Shown here piece after piece: positions 42,080-53,845 of a stretch of DNA of 64,000 bases. The notes beneath the pieces are model-generated. The model saw only the letters and a program-made list of their open reading frames with translations. It had not been told where the DNA came from and did no database searches. Source of the stretch: Arachis hypogaea (taxonomy: Eukaryota > Streptophyta > Magnoliopsida > Fabales > Fabaceae). The stretch lies in NCBI RefSeq assembly GCF_003086295.3, contig NC_092055.1, positions 121,635,192 through 121,699,191 of the forward strand, read 5' to 3'. The position numbers and the translations under genes were made by a program. The first letter of the stretch is position 1; each line of letters begins with the position of its first letter.

Positions 42080-43500
42080 ACAATTTAAGAATCACTGAAC
42101 ACCGAAAACTCCGTTACCTCGACCTCATATGCTAACGTCAATGTTGCAATTAAAACCTCATATTTAGCTTGACTTTTGAGATTCGGAAATCAAACTTAAT
42201 GGAGGTTTCAATGACCAAATCTTCTCCTTTAGTTAGGATGATCCTTGCACCCGATATCATATTTGAAGCCCCATTAACATGGAAAGGTCGGGAGTTTGAG
42301 GGTAGAGTCGGCCAAAAATTCTACCATTTCTTATGCCTTTATAGCAGAATGTGGTTCATATTGTATATCAAATTGTGATAACTCTATCGACCAGCTCATC
42401 ATCTAACCCACCAAATCTAGCTTCTGCAAAGCTTTTTTAATTGGTTGGTTAGTACGTACAATTATTAGGTAACTTTGGAAATATTTACATAACCGACGTG
42501 CCGATGTTAAAAGTGCAAGAGCAAGTTTTTCTATTTTCAAGTATCTTAATTCAGGACCTTAGAGGACCCTACTAATAAAATACATAGGCCATTATTGTTT
42601 GCTTTTTCCTTCCAACACTACGACTGAAGCTACAAATTCATTGGTCATGAATAAGTACAAAGATAACGGCTTTCCGGATTCCGATTTTGCCAAGACAACA
42701 AGAGAGGATAACAAAGTTTTAAAGTGTTTGAAGGCGTCCTCACACTCCTTCGTCCATTCAAAAGTGACCACTTTCCTTATTAACTTAAAGAAGGATTTTG
42801 CTTTTTCAGCTGAGGCACCTAAAATCCTCGACAAAGCAGCCAGACGACCTATAAGCCTTTGCACCTCTTTAAGATTTTGAGGACTTGCCATATCCAAAAT
42901 AGCTTGACATTTTTTAGGGTTAGCTTTAATACCTCTTTCGGTTACCATAAACCCAAGAAACTTTCCTCCTTAAATGCCAAATGCACATTTGGCTGGGTTC
43001 AATCTCATCTTATGAAGTCGGAGGCAATGGAAGGTTTCTCGCAAATCAGGAATCAAATCAGTATCTGTTCTATTTGTTATCAACATGTCGTCGATGGAAA
43101 CCTCTAAATTCTTTCCGACATAATATTTAAACACCTTATTCATCAATCTTTGATAAATAGCCCTTATATTTTTTAAACCAAAAGGTATTATAGTATAACA
43201 ATAAATTCCTTCCGGAATGATAAAGACAATTTTAACTTTATCTCATTGATGCATCAGAATTTGGTTATAACTACTGTACGCATCTAAAAAACTTACTATT
43301 TGATAACCAGATGTAGAATAAATCATATTGTCAATGCTGGGTAAAGAAAAACAGTCTTTAGGGCAAACTTTAATTAAATCGGTGTAATCTACACACATTC
43401 GCTATTTTCTGTTAGACTTTTTTACCATTACAACATTAGACAACCATGCTGAGTATGTGAGTTCTCTAATAAAACCAATATTCAATAACCCTTGTACTTG
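42080..43500 (-). pseudogene. gypsy-4 RT and partial RNase H
   Basis: The RT palm reads GKNLEVSIDDML at about 43077-43120, where the usual aromatic residue before I/VDD is replaced by Ser. 42592-42948 holds the RT connection ([29 protein letters not shown]) and the start of RNase H. About 42120-42310 holds RNase H-like GARIILTKGEDLVIETS. Stops and shifts separate them. The RT lineage with EVQ-L-GR-AAL-R is typical of the non-chromovirus (Tat-type) plant gypsy group. Non-functional. Confidence 0.7.
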
Positions 43501-43518
43501 TCTTTTGACTTCGTCAGC

Positions 43519-44165
43519 TCAGTCTTGTGACATCTTACGACATTGTTGTGCAACCAGCTTGTGTAAGGAGTCAATGGCAAGCTGATGGGACATAAACGTA
43601 GAATCGATGCCCGGCATATCAGATGGTTCCCATGCAAACAAATCAACATTACCTCTCAAGAATTTTTGGAGTTCCGACTTCAAGGAATATGGCAAGTCTT
43701 TGTTGATCAATATGTACTTTTCCACATCATCCCCTATTTGGAATTTTTACAAGCTCCCATTGAGATCAGGTCTTGGTTTCTCCTGAATTTGAGCATCCAA
43801 ATCTACCAAAAATACACCTGTAGATTCCTTTGCTTTATCCCTTAAGGTCAAACTCGCATTGTTACATTTGATAGCTGCTACCCAATCTCCGCAGATTGTT
43901 GTGACCCAACCTTCGGTAGTCAAATACTTCATGACAAAAAAACTTGGTTGAAATGAACGCACCAAGATCATTAAGGGTTTTTCTCCTGAGAATGACATTG
44001 TAAGCTGTTGAATCCTTCAAAACAACGAACTCTGCCTATTGTCATGAAAATGTCGATAGCTCCATCAAGCTTGATATAATGATCTTCCAAACCCACTACC
44101 CCAGGAAAGTGTGGTTTGAGATGTTGATCTTTAAAGCCTAAAGCATCAAATACGTTTCTAAACAA
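43519..44165 (-). pseudogene. gypsy-4 protease-RT linker and RT N-terminus
   Basis: 43971-44165 is a protease-like remnant (LGFKDQHLKPHFPGVVGLED). 43747-43998 continues (FFVMKYLTTEGWVTTICGDW, AIKCNNASL). 43519-43725 is the RT N-terminal region (LRGNVDLFAWEPSDMPGID, the usual '..FAW...DMPGID' signature). Each piece is in a different frame. Confidence 0.7.
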
Positions 44166-44314
44166 AAAATTTCAATCTGTCCCTGTATCTACTAGGATTC
44201 TTCTCACAATCCTGTTTCCTAACTTAGTTGTGATCACTAAAGGCTCATCATTTTCCAAAGTGGCATATTGGAAATCCACAGTAGTAAATTGGATATTCAG
44301 GAAACTCTGTATTT

Positions 44315-45700
44315 TCAAGACTTTGGAACTTGCAGTCTTAACATCCTTTTTTTACTGCATTTTTGGATTTTAATGTACCATTTTTCCCCCACAACTACGC
44401 TTACCACTACTTGGGCAGTGGCATCTTGATTTTCACTAGATTTAGTATTTCTAAGGTTCCTACATTCTCGGTCCTCATCGTCGTTATGCCGTTGAGGCGG
44501 CTTAATGTGCTGAACGATTTTCGAAAGCTTTCCATCTTGGATGGCTTGTTCCAAAGCGTCCTTCATATCTATACAGTCTTCCGTCCTATGATAATAGGAT
44601 CTATGGTAATCATAATATCGTAATTTATTCAAGGAAGCCATTGGCCTTTGGGGAGTATGCCCCTATGTGACACCTGCTGATAAACCGCTGCCAGTATGCA
44701 ATTAGAGGTGTATATATGGAGAACTTTCCTACTCGAGGAACTAATAGCTTTGGTATTTTTTGTCCCGAGCTCATGGCCTTATTAGGTGTAGGAGCTGGGT
44801 TCTTCTATTTAGTCGACACTACCCTTGTGACATCCTCATCTCCCATATATTCCAAAGCAATTTAATAGATTTTCTCCATAAATTTGACACCCTTAGAAGT
44901 AAGATGTCTCCTGAAGTCTCCCTCAAGAAACCCAACTATAAGACAAAAACACATGACTTCGGGAGTTTGTGTGTTAACAGCGAAAAGTGCTTTATTGAAA
45001 CGATCTAGGTAATCTTGTCTGCTTTTCCCAACCTTTTGTTTTACATCAAGTAATGAGATAGGATGCTTGGCCTAAGTTCTCCTCGTTGTGAAGTGAGAAA
45101 GAAATTTTATTTTGATATCATGAAATGAGGAGATAGAACCAGAGGACAGAGCGTTGAATTATACCATCGCTGGTTCAGATAGTGCAACCGAAAATGCCTT
45201 ACATCTTATGGCATCTCCTACTCCTTCTAGGTTCATGCGTGCTTCAAAGGCATCAATATGGTCCTGAGGGTCCGACTTGCCCTCATATTTAAGATCTGTT
45301 GGTTTGTCAAAGTGCTTAGACAACCTAACTTGAAGGAAATGTGAGGCGAATGGGGTCTATCCCATGATAACATGCTCCTGCAAATCCCTATATCCCCTAG
45401 GACTTGGACTCCTTTTCAGATTTTGTTTCCTTTTAGATTGAGCAGATTAGGAATTAGATCTTCCTTGCCTTTCATACCTTTCATGATCCTGATGTCCCCC
45501 CTTGCGTCGGGGACTCTCTCCTACCTCGTCATGGTGAGTGGAAGGGTCAGTAGCCATCTTCCCCATGGCAATCTTAAGGGGCCTTTCTAGGGTCCTTCTT
45601 TATTGGCTATGTAGTCGTGTTCTAGTCGTATGACTCCAAGACTGGGAGCGTCGGAATTGCGAGCATTCTGCTACCTTACGCTCTAATTCTTGCATTGGAT
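44315..45700 (-). pseudogene. gypsy-4 gag remnant
   Basis: 44315-44641 reads LNKLRYYDYHRSYYHRTEDC and EQAIQDGKLSKIV, the gag C-terminal 'YCxxHRxxGHxTEDC' zinc-knuckle-like region with altered Cys. About 44880-45110 reads SRQDYLDRFNKALFAV and FLEGDFRRHL, typical Retrotrans_gag core. Multiple stops. Further upstream the frame is too degraded to follow. Confidence 0.65.
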
Positions 45701-45931
45701 GACGCATCTCCTGTATTGCATGGAAATAATCTGCTGGATCTAAACCAACAAAGAGCTGAGTTTTGACATCGTGATTTTGAGGCTACTCAATACCCGGAGG
45801 AACTTGATGCTCCTCCGTAGTATTGGGATTAGTTTCATGCCCATCTTTGTGAAGAATTTCTTTATGAGAGGTGTTTGGGTTAATGGTTGATTGAATTTTA
45901 TGGTCATCCATGGTGTGAAGAGATTCGGGGT

Positions 45932-45950
45932 TCCCCACAAACAGCGCCAA
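45932..45950 (-). other. primer-binding site of gypsy-4
   Basis: The minus strand reads TTGGCGCTGTTTGTGGGGAA immediately inside the LTR. It is close to the common TGGCGCCGTCTGTGGGGA site of plant gypsy elements. Confidence 0.7.
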
Positions 45951-46149
45951 TGTTCGTACCTTTTAGTCAGAACAAGATGAAGTATTCCATGGACTCCGAC
46001 TTGAACCGTATTCACACCAGGCCAGGAGCGCTCCCTGCAAAGGCACTCCTAAACTTAAGTCAGAAGTATTCGTAGGAGATAGTGATGGGTTTTTGTACCT
46101 GTCTCGAGTTCTCTTGTTCCCTGCAAATGTTTCTTGCTTCCAACGGATC
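45951..46149 (-). repeat. gypsy-4 LTR remnant (5' side)
   Basis: Starts TGTTCGTACCTTTTAGTCAG and stays similar to the other LTR until about 46140, where it stops. The Sirevirus LTR probably begins there. Confidence 0.6.
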
Positions 46150-47661
46150 TCTCTACCCCATGTGATGGATTCCAAATTTAATTCAATTATCATTAACTTG
46201 CATTGGGAACTATGAGAGAAAAATTAGCATCTGATTTGATTGAGATCATCAATGCTACACGCTACCTAAAGCAAAAAGGGAAGAAAATTAATTAGTTTAA
46301 TTCATTTGTTCAAAATTTATTGAATGCTTTTCTTCATTCTCTTTTTTCTCTCTCTCTCTCTACTCTCTCTTCTCCTTCGGTCATTTCAACAGAGAAAGCA
46401 TGGAGGCTAAAGCTAGCTACCGAAAAGAAGAAGAAGCAAGCAACAAGACCATCACAATTATGGCAAGAAAAAGAAAATAAAAAGTTTGTTGTGGCTGAGA
46501 TCTTCAACCACAAATGATAAGATTTGGTGAAGAGATCTCATCTTCTCCATACCAAAAATGGATGAAGAAGATTTCAGTCAGAGGAGGAAGATCCTTGGAG
46601 GGATGGCTTGTCTCTGTTTTTTGCTCAACCACCACAGGAGGTAGCTATAGTGGCTACGTGATGGAAGAGGCAGAAGTTGGAGCAGATGAAGCTGTCATCA
46701 TCAATAACTCATCAAGGGCTAGGAATCCTTCTTGAAGTACAAGACAAGATGGAAGGCTCGGATTGATGAAGATTGGTGACCAAGGAAGGACCAGAGGCAA
46801 TTGCATGTTGCGTTTTGCATTCAGTTATCTCTCTTCTCTCTTTGGCCGAACTGGTTTGCATGAAGAAGAAGAAGTTTAGCTTGTTTTATTTGGTTTCAAC
46901 TGTGGAAGCTTCCCCCTATAAGTAAGGGAGAACACCCAGGGCTTGAGGCAAGGAGTAAGAGTGAAAGCACAGTGTTTCCATAGCTACCTAAGCCAACATA
47001 TGTTCTTCTCCTTCAATGTGTTTCATGTTGTATTTTTCTGTTTAATTTTGTCTGTCTTGAGTCTCATGGAAAAAGGCAAACAGTGAGGTTTTTTAAAAAA
47101 AACTATAGAGCGGAAAAAGGCAGAGAGTGTAAAATTAAAAAAAAAGCCATTGATGTCCTTAGAGGTCCTTTGTACATCTGTGTTGTGTTTCATGATTCTG
47201 TGGGAATCCCCTTGCAAGTTGGGTTAGCACTTAGCATTTAGAAAGCTTGGCAGTGACCAAGTCAAGTTCAGGATTGGGGGTTTAGGTTCTGGACTTGTCC
47301 CGGATAGAAAGGGTAGTTCCTAGGGAGAATTGGTGTTTGTAATCAAGAATGATTATAGTGAAATTCCATCATTTTTGTGATGGAGATTGGATGTAGGCTG
47401 CATTGCACTTAGCAGCTGAACCAGGATATATCTTGGTGTAATTCTCTCTCTCTCCTCTACTCCATTTCTGTTTCTGCTGCCCAGGAGATAAAATTAAAAA
47501 ATATCTCGTGCCTGGTGATGAGATAAAAAAAAAGGCCCGTGGCTGGGTATGAGACAAAAAGCAAAAAGTCTCCAGAAGTTGCTTCAAATACCAGCAAGTA
47601 TTATTAAGTAAAAAAGGGGCTACGATTCAATCCCCCTTCTCTTAGCCACTGAAAACCATCA
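46150..47661 (+). repeat. Sirevirus 5' LTR, left edge approximate
   Basis: Ends AAAACCATCA at 47661 right before the primer-binding site. It contains a TATAAGTAAGGGAGAAC-type promoter region (46917-46935), pyrimidine tracts and an R/U5-like region. The left edge lies somewhere at 46140-46200, where similarity to the gypsy-4 LTR ends. It cannot be fixed without the 3' LTR. Confidence 0.6.
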
Positions 47662-47663
47662 AT

Positions 47664-47676
47664 TGGTATCAGAGCT
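47664..47676 (+). other. Sirevirus primer-binding site, iMet-tRNA
   Basis: TGGTATCAGAGCT just inside the LTR is a perfect match to the site complementary to initiator Met-tRNA. Confidence 0.9.
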
Positions 47677-47721
47677 TGGTCTCAAAGAGATAAAGCTTTG
47701 CAGCTTAGAGAAAAGATCCAT

Positions 47722-48774
47722 ATGACAGAAAACAGTGGCTCAAATCTGGTGTCTTACAACCTGACAGAAGGACAGTCAAGCAACAGACCTCCTCTTTTCA
47801 ATGGAAAAAACTATACCTATTGAAAGGAGAGAATGAAGATCTTTGTGCAAGCAGTAGACTACAGGCTTTGGAAGATTATCTTGGAGGGTCCTCAATTTTC
47901 AACCACCACAAGTGCTGAAGGAGTCGTCTCTCTTAAACCCGAAGCAAGCTGGACCGAAGAAGACAAAAAGAAGGTGGAGCTCAATGCCAAGGCTATCAAC
48001 TTGCTCAACTATGCTATCAGTTTCGAGGAGTACCGACGGGTATCACGATGCACAACAGCAAAGAGAATCTGGGACAAATTTCAAATCACTCATGAAGGAA
48101 CCACCATAGTAAAGAAGACAAAGATAGACATGTTGAACAGAGAATATGAAATGTTCTCAATGAAGGAAGTAGAATCAATAGATGAAATATTTGAAAGATT
48201 CAACATCATCATTGTTGGCTTAGATGCTATGGGAATAACGTATCCTGATTCTGTGCTTGTGAGGAGAGTTCTAAGATGTCTTACAAAAGAGTGGGAAACA
48301 CAAGCTTTAATCATATATGAGAATAGTGGTCTAGATTCCATGACATATGATGACTTGAGAGGAAAGCTACTTGCTTTTGAAAATACTTATTTGAAAAAAG
48401 ATTCAAAAAATAAAGGAGTTGCTTTTACATCTGTTACTAACCCCCTGGATGATGAATCCCGTGATAATTCCTCTGAAAATAAATTTGTATTGTTTGCCAA
48501 AAAATTCAAGAAAATGGTAAAGTTCAAGGAGAGAAGCAAGGGAATCAGCTCTAGAAAACAAAGAAAAGATCTCAACAAGGTGATATGTTACAACTGCAAG
48601 GAAACTGGGCATTTCAAATCAGATTGCCCTAAGTTGAAGAAAGAAGAGAAGCCAAAGAAAGGAAAGAAGAAAGGTCTGATGGCTTCTTGGGAGGACCTAG
48701 AAAACGATTCTGAAGATGATGAGAAATCCGAAACCAAGTCTCAACCATGCCTCATGGCAGACCACGTTGAATAG
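47722..48774 (+). pseudogene. Sirevirus gag
   Basis: The likely start is the ATG at 47722 (MTENSGSNLVSYNLTEGQSS), 46 bp after the primer-binding site. A TGA at 47821-47823 interrupts codon 34, at a place where the family has Trp (NYTYW...RM). The frame then runs to 48774 with the copia gag core (LWKIILEGP, KRIWDKFQITHEGT, EVESIDEIFERFNIIIVGL). A CCHC knuckle CYNCKETGHFKSDC lies near 48588-48630, followed by a Lys-rich tail. Gag packages element RNA. It ends with TAG before the protease region. Confidence 0.9.
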
Positions 48775-50285
48775 GTATGCCTAGCATCCAAGAGGAAGGA
48801 CAACATGTGGTACATGGACAGCGGATGATCTAGGCATATGACCGGAAAGACAACCTTCTTCATAAAGCTTGATGAGTATGATGGAGGATTTGTCACTTTC
48901 GGTGATGATGGTAAAGGAAAGTTAGTGGCCATTGGAATTAAAAGTTTTTCATCTTGTATAAATGATGTTCTTCTTGTAAATGGTTTGAAACATAATTTAC
49001 TTAATGTAAGCCAATTGTGTGATCTAGGATATGAAGTCATTTTTAGAAAGTTTGTGTGCTTAGTTGTATGTGAAAAATATGGGGATATGTTATTTGAGGC
49101 TAAAAGGTGCAATAATATATATGGATTGACTCTTGAGGACTTGAAAGAACAAAAAGTGACATGTTTTACCTCTCTTGAATCTGAAAAATGGCTATGGCAT
49201 AGAAAATTGGGTCATGCTAGCATGTATCAAATTTCTAAGCTAGTTAAGAAAAATTTGGTTAGAGGAATTCCAAATATCAAATTTGATAAGGATCTTACTT
49301 GTGATGCTTGTCAATTAGGCAAACAAGTAAAATCCTCTTTTAAACCAAAAGATGGAATTTCAACCAAGAGGCCATTAGAGATGTTACACATTGATCTTTT
49401 TGGTCCAACAAGAACTCAAAGTTTAGGAGGTAAATACTATGGTCTAGTAGTGGTAGATGATTACTCTAGATTCGGTTGGGTACTTTTTATTGCTCATAAA
49501 AATGATGCTTTTCATACTTTCTCAATCCTTTGCAAAAGAATTAAAAATGAAAAAGATTTAAAGGTTGCCCATTTGAGAAGTGATCACGGAAAAGAATTTG
49601 AAAACTAAGATTTTGAAAAATTCTGTGATGATTTTGGAATTGCTCATAATTTTTCATACCCTAGAACCCCTCAACAAAATGGGGTGGTTGAGAGAAGAAA
49701 TAGAAGCCTTCAAGAGATGACTAGGGCCATGTTATGTGAAAATGAGATTCCAAAATTTCTATGGGCAGAAGCTGTAAATACAGCTTGTTATATTTTGAAT
49801 AGGACCATTATTAGAAAAGGGTTGAAGAAAACCCCTCTATGGAAAGGAACCCCTCCTAATCTTAAGTATTTTCATGTGTTTAGATGCAAATGCTTTGTAC
49901 TTAACAATAAAGAAAACCTTGGTAAATTTGATCCAAAATCCTATGAGGGGATGTTTGTTGGATACTCCACCACTAGCAAGGCCTATAGAATTTATCTCAA
50001 AGAACATAGGACCATAGAAGAATCCATACATGTCTCTTTTTGTGATTCTAATTCAATTCCCAGTGCTGTAATAGAAGATGATACAGATTGTGATGTTGTC
50101 AACAAGAGAACCAATGAAGAGAATCTCAAGTCTGCTCAAAATGAAGAATCTGTCAGTCTAATTTTGTCTCATCAGAATGGAGGAGATATTTTTATTTTGT
50201 CTCTTGAGCCAGCAAGAGAAACTGGAACAGAACAAACCTCAGAATCTCATCAAAGCTCAACACCACTCTGAAATCCTAGAGAATG
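48775..50285 (+). pseudogene. Sirevirus protease and integrase
   Basis: The protease active site reads MWYMDSG (about 48809-48828), followed by a TGA where the family has Cys (DSGCSRHMTG). Frame 48838-49608 holds protease remainder (VNGLKHNLLNVSQLCDLGY), the integrase HHCC zinc finger (WHRKLGHASMYQ, CDACQLGK) and the first two catalytic Asp (LHIDLFGP, LRSDHGKEF). A TAA follows at 49606. Frame 49684-50271 continues with the catalytic Glu (VVERRNRSLQEMTRAM) and the C-terminal domain (PPNLKYFHVFRCKCFVLN). A TGA sits at 50269-50271, just before the solo-LTR insertion point. Confidence 0.9.
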
Positions 50286-51735
50286 GAAGTTGAAGAACGA
50301 AACTCTCGCGTGATCTAGAATTTTCGCAAATAAATTCGCGTTGTAAGTATAGCTTCTAGACCGATAAGAATTCCTTTCTTACAAATGTTTTAGTTGTCAT
50401 AGGTAACAAACCCAAATAAAATTGATAACCGAGTATTTAAACCTCGGGTCATCTTCTCAAAGAATTGCAGGGAGGTATGACTTATTATTAGCTATGGAAA
50501 AGGTAGAATTTTGGGTTTTAAAAGGTTTGAACAAGGAAAATAATTTGCAGGAATTAATAAATTAATAACTAATAAAACTCTTGGCAAGGTACGAAAATTT
50601 GGGAGTCCTATCTTAGTTATCCTTATCGATGGTGATGAGAATTGAGTTTTAATCCCACTTAGTTAACCTTTACTAAAGCAAGGGAAAGTCAAGTGGACTA
50701 ATTAGTTAGATCCTCAAGTCCTAGCCAACTCCTAAGGAAAGACTAGAGTTAGTAGAATTCAATTCAATTAGCAAAAATAATAATTATCAATCACGATGAG
50801 TTTGATAACTCAAGAGTTACCAATTAATCAACCAAAGCCAAAAGGAAAAAATCTAAATTATTTATATAAATAAAGGAAAGCAATCATAATTCTGAAATAC
50901 CTCAAATTATATTAAATAGAATATTCAAATCTAACATAAAAAAATTCATAAATTAAATTGGAAAAATAAGGAACATTGAACCCGGAACTCAGAAGAAATT
51001 GTAAGTTGAAATAATAAAGAATCCTAAATCCTTTAAGAGGAATCCTAATCCTAAATCATAAGAGAGAGGAGAGAACCTCTCTCTCTAAAAATTACATCTA
51101 GATCCTAAAAATTGTGTATTATGAATTGATGATTATGAATGAATGGATTCCTCCACTTTATAGCCTATAATATCTGTTTTCTGGGCCGAAAACTGGGTCG
51201 AAAACAGCCCAGAAATTGCTGGAGAAGAAATCTGCCACGCTGATTTTCGTCACTGCAACACGTCCGCGTGGATCACACGTTCGCGTTGCCTAGCGTTATG
51301 ACCACTATAGTGAATTATATATCAAATCGAAGCCCTGGACGTTAGCTTTCCAACGCATCTGGAATCGCATCATTTGGACCTCTGTAGCTCAAGTTATGAC
51401 CGTTTTAGTGAGAAGAGGTCAGGCTGGACAGCTTTGCAGTTCCTTCAATTTCTCGTATTCCTTCCACTTTTGCATGCTTCCTTTCTATCCTCTGAGCCAT
51501 TCCTACCCTATAAACTCTGAAAACACTTAACACACATATCAAGGCATCGAATGATAATAAGAGAGAATTAATTTTTGGTAATTTAAAGGCTTGGGAAGCA
51601 AGTTTTCAATTATAGAACAAAATTAGGAAGGAAAATATAAAACCATGCAATTTATATGAATAAGTGAGTAAAGAGTTGATAAAAACTACTCAATTGAGCA
51701 CAAGATAAACCATAAAATAGTAGTTTATCAGAAGT
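50286..51735 (-). mobile_element. solo LTR in pol, with GAAGT target duplications
   Basis: The LTR proper is 50291-51730 (1440 bp). The plus strand starts TGAAGAACGAAAC and ends TAGTTTATCA, so the element-sense ends are TGATAAACTA...TTCTTCA. Both sides carry GAAGT (50286-50290 and 51731-51735). No internal region, primer-binding site or second LTR is present, so the parent gypsy element was removed by LTR-LTR recombination. Removing the LTR and one GAAGT would rejoin the copia frame. It contains the LTR block shared with gypsy-1 and gypsy-3 (51304-51400). Confidence 0.93.
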
Positions 51736-51737
51736 CC

Positions 51738-53360
51738 ATGAGGGGTTATCCTCATGACTTCATCATTGGTGATCCCTCACAAGGTGTAACAACAAGATCC
51801 TCATCCAAAAGACAAACTGAACCAAGAAATTTTGCTCTCTTATCACAAATGGAGCCCAACAATGTCAAACAAGCTCTTGAAGATCTATCATGGGTCAAAG
51901 CCATGCAAGAAGAGCTTGCTCAATTCGACAAGAATGAGGTTTGGACACTAGTGTCCCATCCGGATGGTAAGAAGGTTACGAGTACTAAGTGGGTTTTCAA
52001 AAATAAATTAGGTGAGGATAGAAAAGTTGTTCGTAACAAGGCTAGATTAGTGGCCCAAGGTTACGATCAGGAAGAGGGTCTAGATTTTGATGAGTCTTTT
52101 GCTCCGGTAGCTAGAATGGAAGCAATTAGGTTGCTTCTTGCCTATGCTGCCCATAAGGGTTTTAAAATATTTCAAATGGATGTAAAATGTGCTTTCCTTA
52201 ATGGTTTTATTGAAAGAGAAGTGTTTGTGTCTCAACCCGTTGGTTTTGAAGATAAAAAATTTCCAAACCATGTTTTCAAACTTTCAAAGGCTCTTTATGG
52301 CCTTAGACAAGCTCCAAGAGCTTGGTATGAAAGGCTTAGTGCCTTCTTGTTGGAAAATCACTTTCAAAGGGGTACCACCAACACTACTTTATTTATTAAA
52401 GCATCTAACGATGATATTCTCCTAGTTCAAGTTTATGTGGATGACATTGTGTTTGGATCGGCCAATGAGTCCTTGTGTGAAGAGTTTGGAAAACTCATGA
52501 CTAGTGAGTTTGAAATGAGTTTAATGGGAGAGCTAACATTCTTTCTTGGCCTACAAATTAAACAAACTCCTAGTGGTACATTTATTCACCAAGGAAAGTA
52601 TGCTAAAGAATTAATCAAGAAATTTGGCCTAGAAAATTCCAAACCAATGGGAACACCAATGCATCCAAACACTAAACTTGAAAAGGATGAAAATGGTAAA
52701 GATGTGGATGAAACTAAGTATAGAGGAATGATAGGTTCACTCATGTACCTTACCTCCTCTAGACCAGATATAGTTCAAAGTGTGGGTGTATGTTCAAGAT
52801 TTCAATCTCACCCAAAAGAATCCCATCTTTCGGCCGTTAAACGCATCATTAGATACATTAAGGGAACTAGTGATTATGGCTTATGGTATCCAAAATTTGA
52901 TGATTTTTGTGCATTAGGTTTTTGTGATGCAGATTATGCGGGAGATAGAGTGGATAGAAGAAGTACACCGAGCATGTGTTGCTTCCTCGGAAGCTCACTC
53001 AACCTGTGGTCAAGCAAAAAACAAGCCACCGTAGCTCTATCCACAGCCGAAGCTGAATATATTTCTGCATCTGCATGTTGTTCTCAATTAATTTGGTTAA
53101 AAACACAGTTGGAAGATTACAAATTAAAGATCAATAGTATACCCTTATTTTGTGATAATATGAGTGCTATAAACATTTCTAAAAATCCTGTTCTGCACTC
53201 AAGAACCAAGCACATTGAAATTAAATATCATTTTATTAGAGAACATGTGCAAAAGGGTACTATTGATATTCAATTTGTAAAATTTGAAGACCAAATTGCT
53301 GATATTTTTACAAAACCCCTCTGTGAAGACAGATTCTGCTCTTTGAGAAAAAGCTTGTGA
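51738..53360 (+). pseudogene. Sirevirus reverse transcriptase and RNase H
   Basis: 540 uninterrupted codons. RT domain: [71 protein letters not shown], the catalytic YVDD ([15 protein letters not shown]), then LGLQIKQ. RNase [63 protein letters not shown] and FTKPL. The usual 'FHG.. EEVYVSQPPGFED' block reads [12 protein letters not shown]. The domain is intact, but its upstream half is separated by the solo LTR and stops, so no full polyprotein can be made. Confidence 0.93.
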
Positions 53361-53845
53361 ATGATAGAATTGAGTTCTGTTGATAATTTGTGAAATTTTT
53401 TATTCTGTTTAGTTTTATCTCGCAGGAAGGCAGGAGACATTTTTTTGGGACATGAGGAATGGGCCATGACTCAGGGGGAGACTGCGCAGACATTAATTAT
53501 CTTGGGCCCCATCAAATTTCTTTGACCTCACTCTGACCAGTTTTGAGTTCTCCTTTGTGTTAATCACAATTCTCTTTTGTTGTCTTATCAAATCTTGTTG
53601 GAAGAAGTTATTGTCAAATCAAATCTTTTCTCTTTTCTCATCCCTTGATTCTAGGAACCAAACTTTTAGTTCTAATTTCAAATAAAAAGAAACTTTCCTT
53701 GGTTAATAACCGCTCATTAATGGGTATTAACTCCCTCCAATTCTCTGTCCACTCAACATTTAATGCGTCCCTAACCTCCCTCATCTCTCCACTCAATTTG
53801 GTTCTCTCTTCATCTTCCCCTTCCCACTTCTCTATTTTTATTATC
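53361..53845 (+). other. spacer between pol and env-position ORF
   Basis: Contains GGAAGGCAGGAGACATTTTT and a GACTCAGGGGGAGACTG segment (53468-53484), a purine-rich stretch of the kind found near Sirevirus pol ends. No further domain seen. Confidence 0.5.

Larger units (their letters stand above)
41771..46149 (-). mobile_element. truncated Ty3/gypsy element 'gypsy-4'
   Basis: Minus strand: LTR remnant (45951-46149), primer-binding site, gag, protease, RT, part of RNase H, then a second LTR remnant (41771 to about 41950). The LTR pieces share TTCGTACCTTTT(A/G)GTCAGAA, GCTCCCTGCAAAG(A/G)CACTC and the CCTGTCTCGAGTT end. Integrase and most of RNase H are missing, and stops are frequent. It is an old, internally deleted copy, cut on the right by the Sirevirus LTR. 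Confidence 0.75.
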
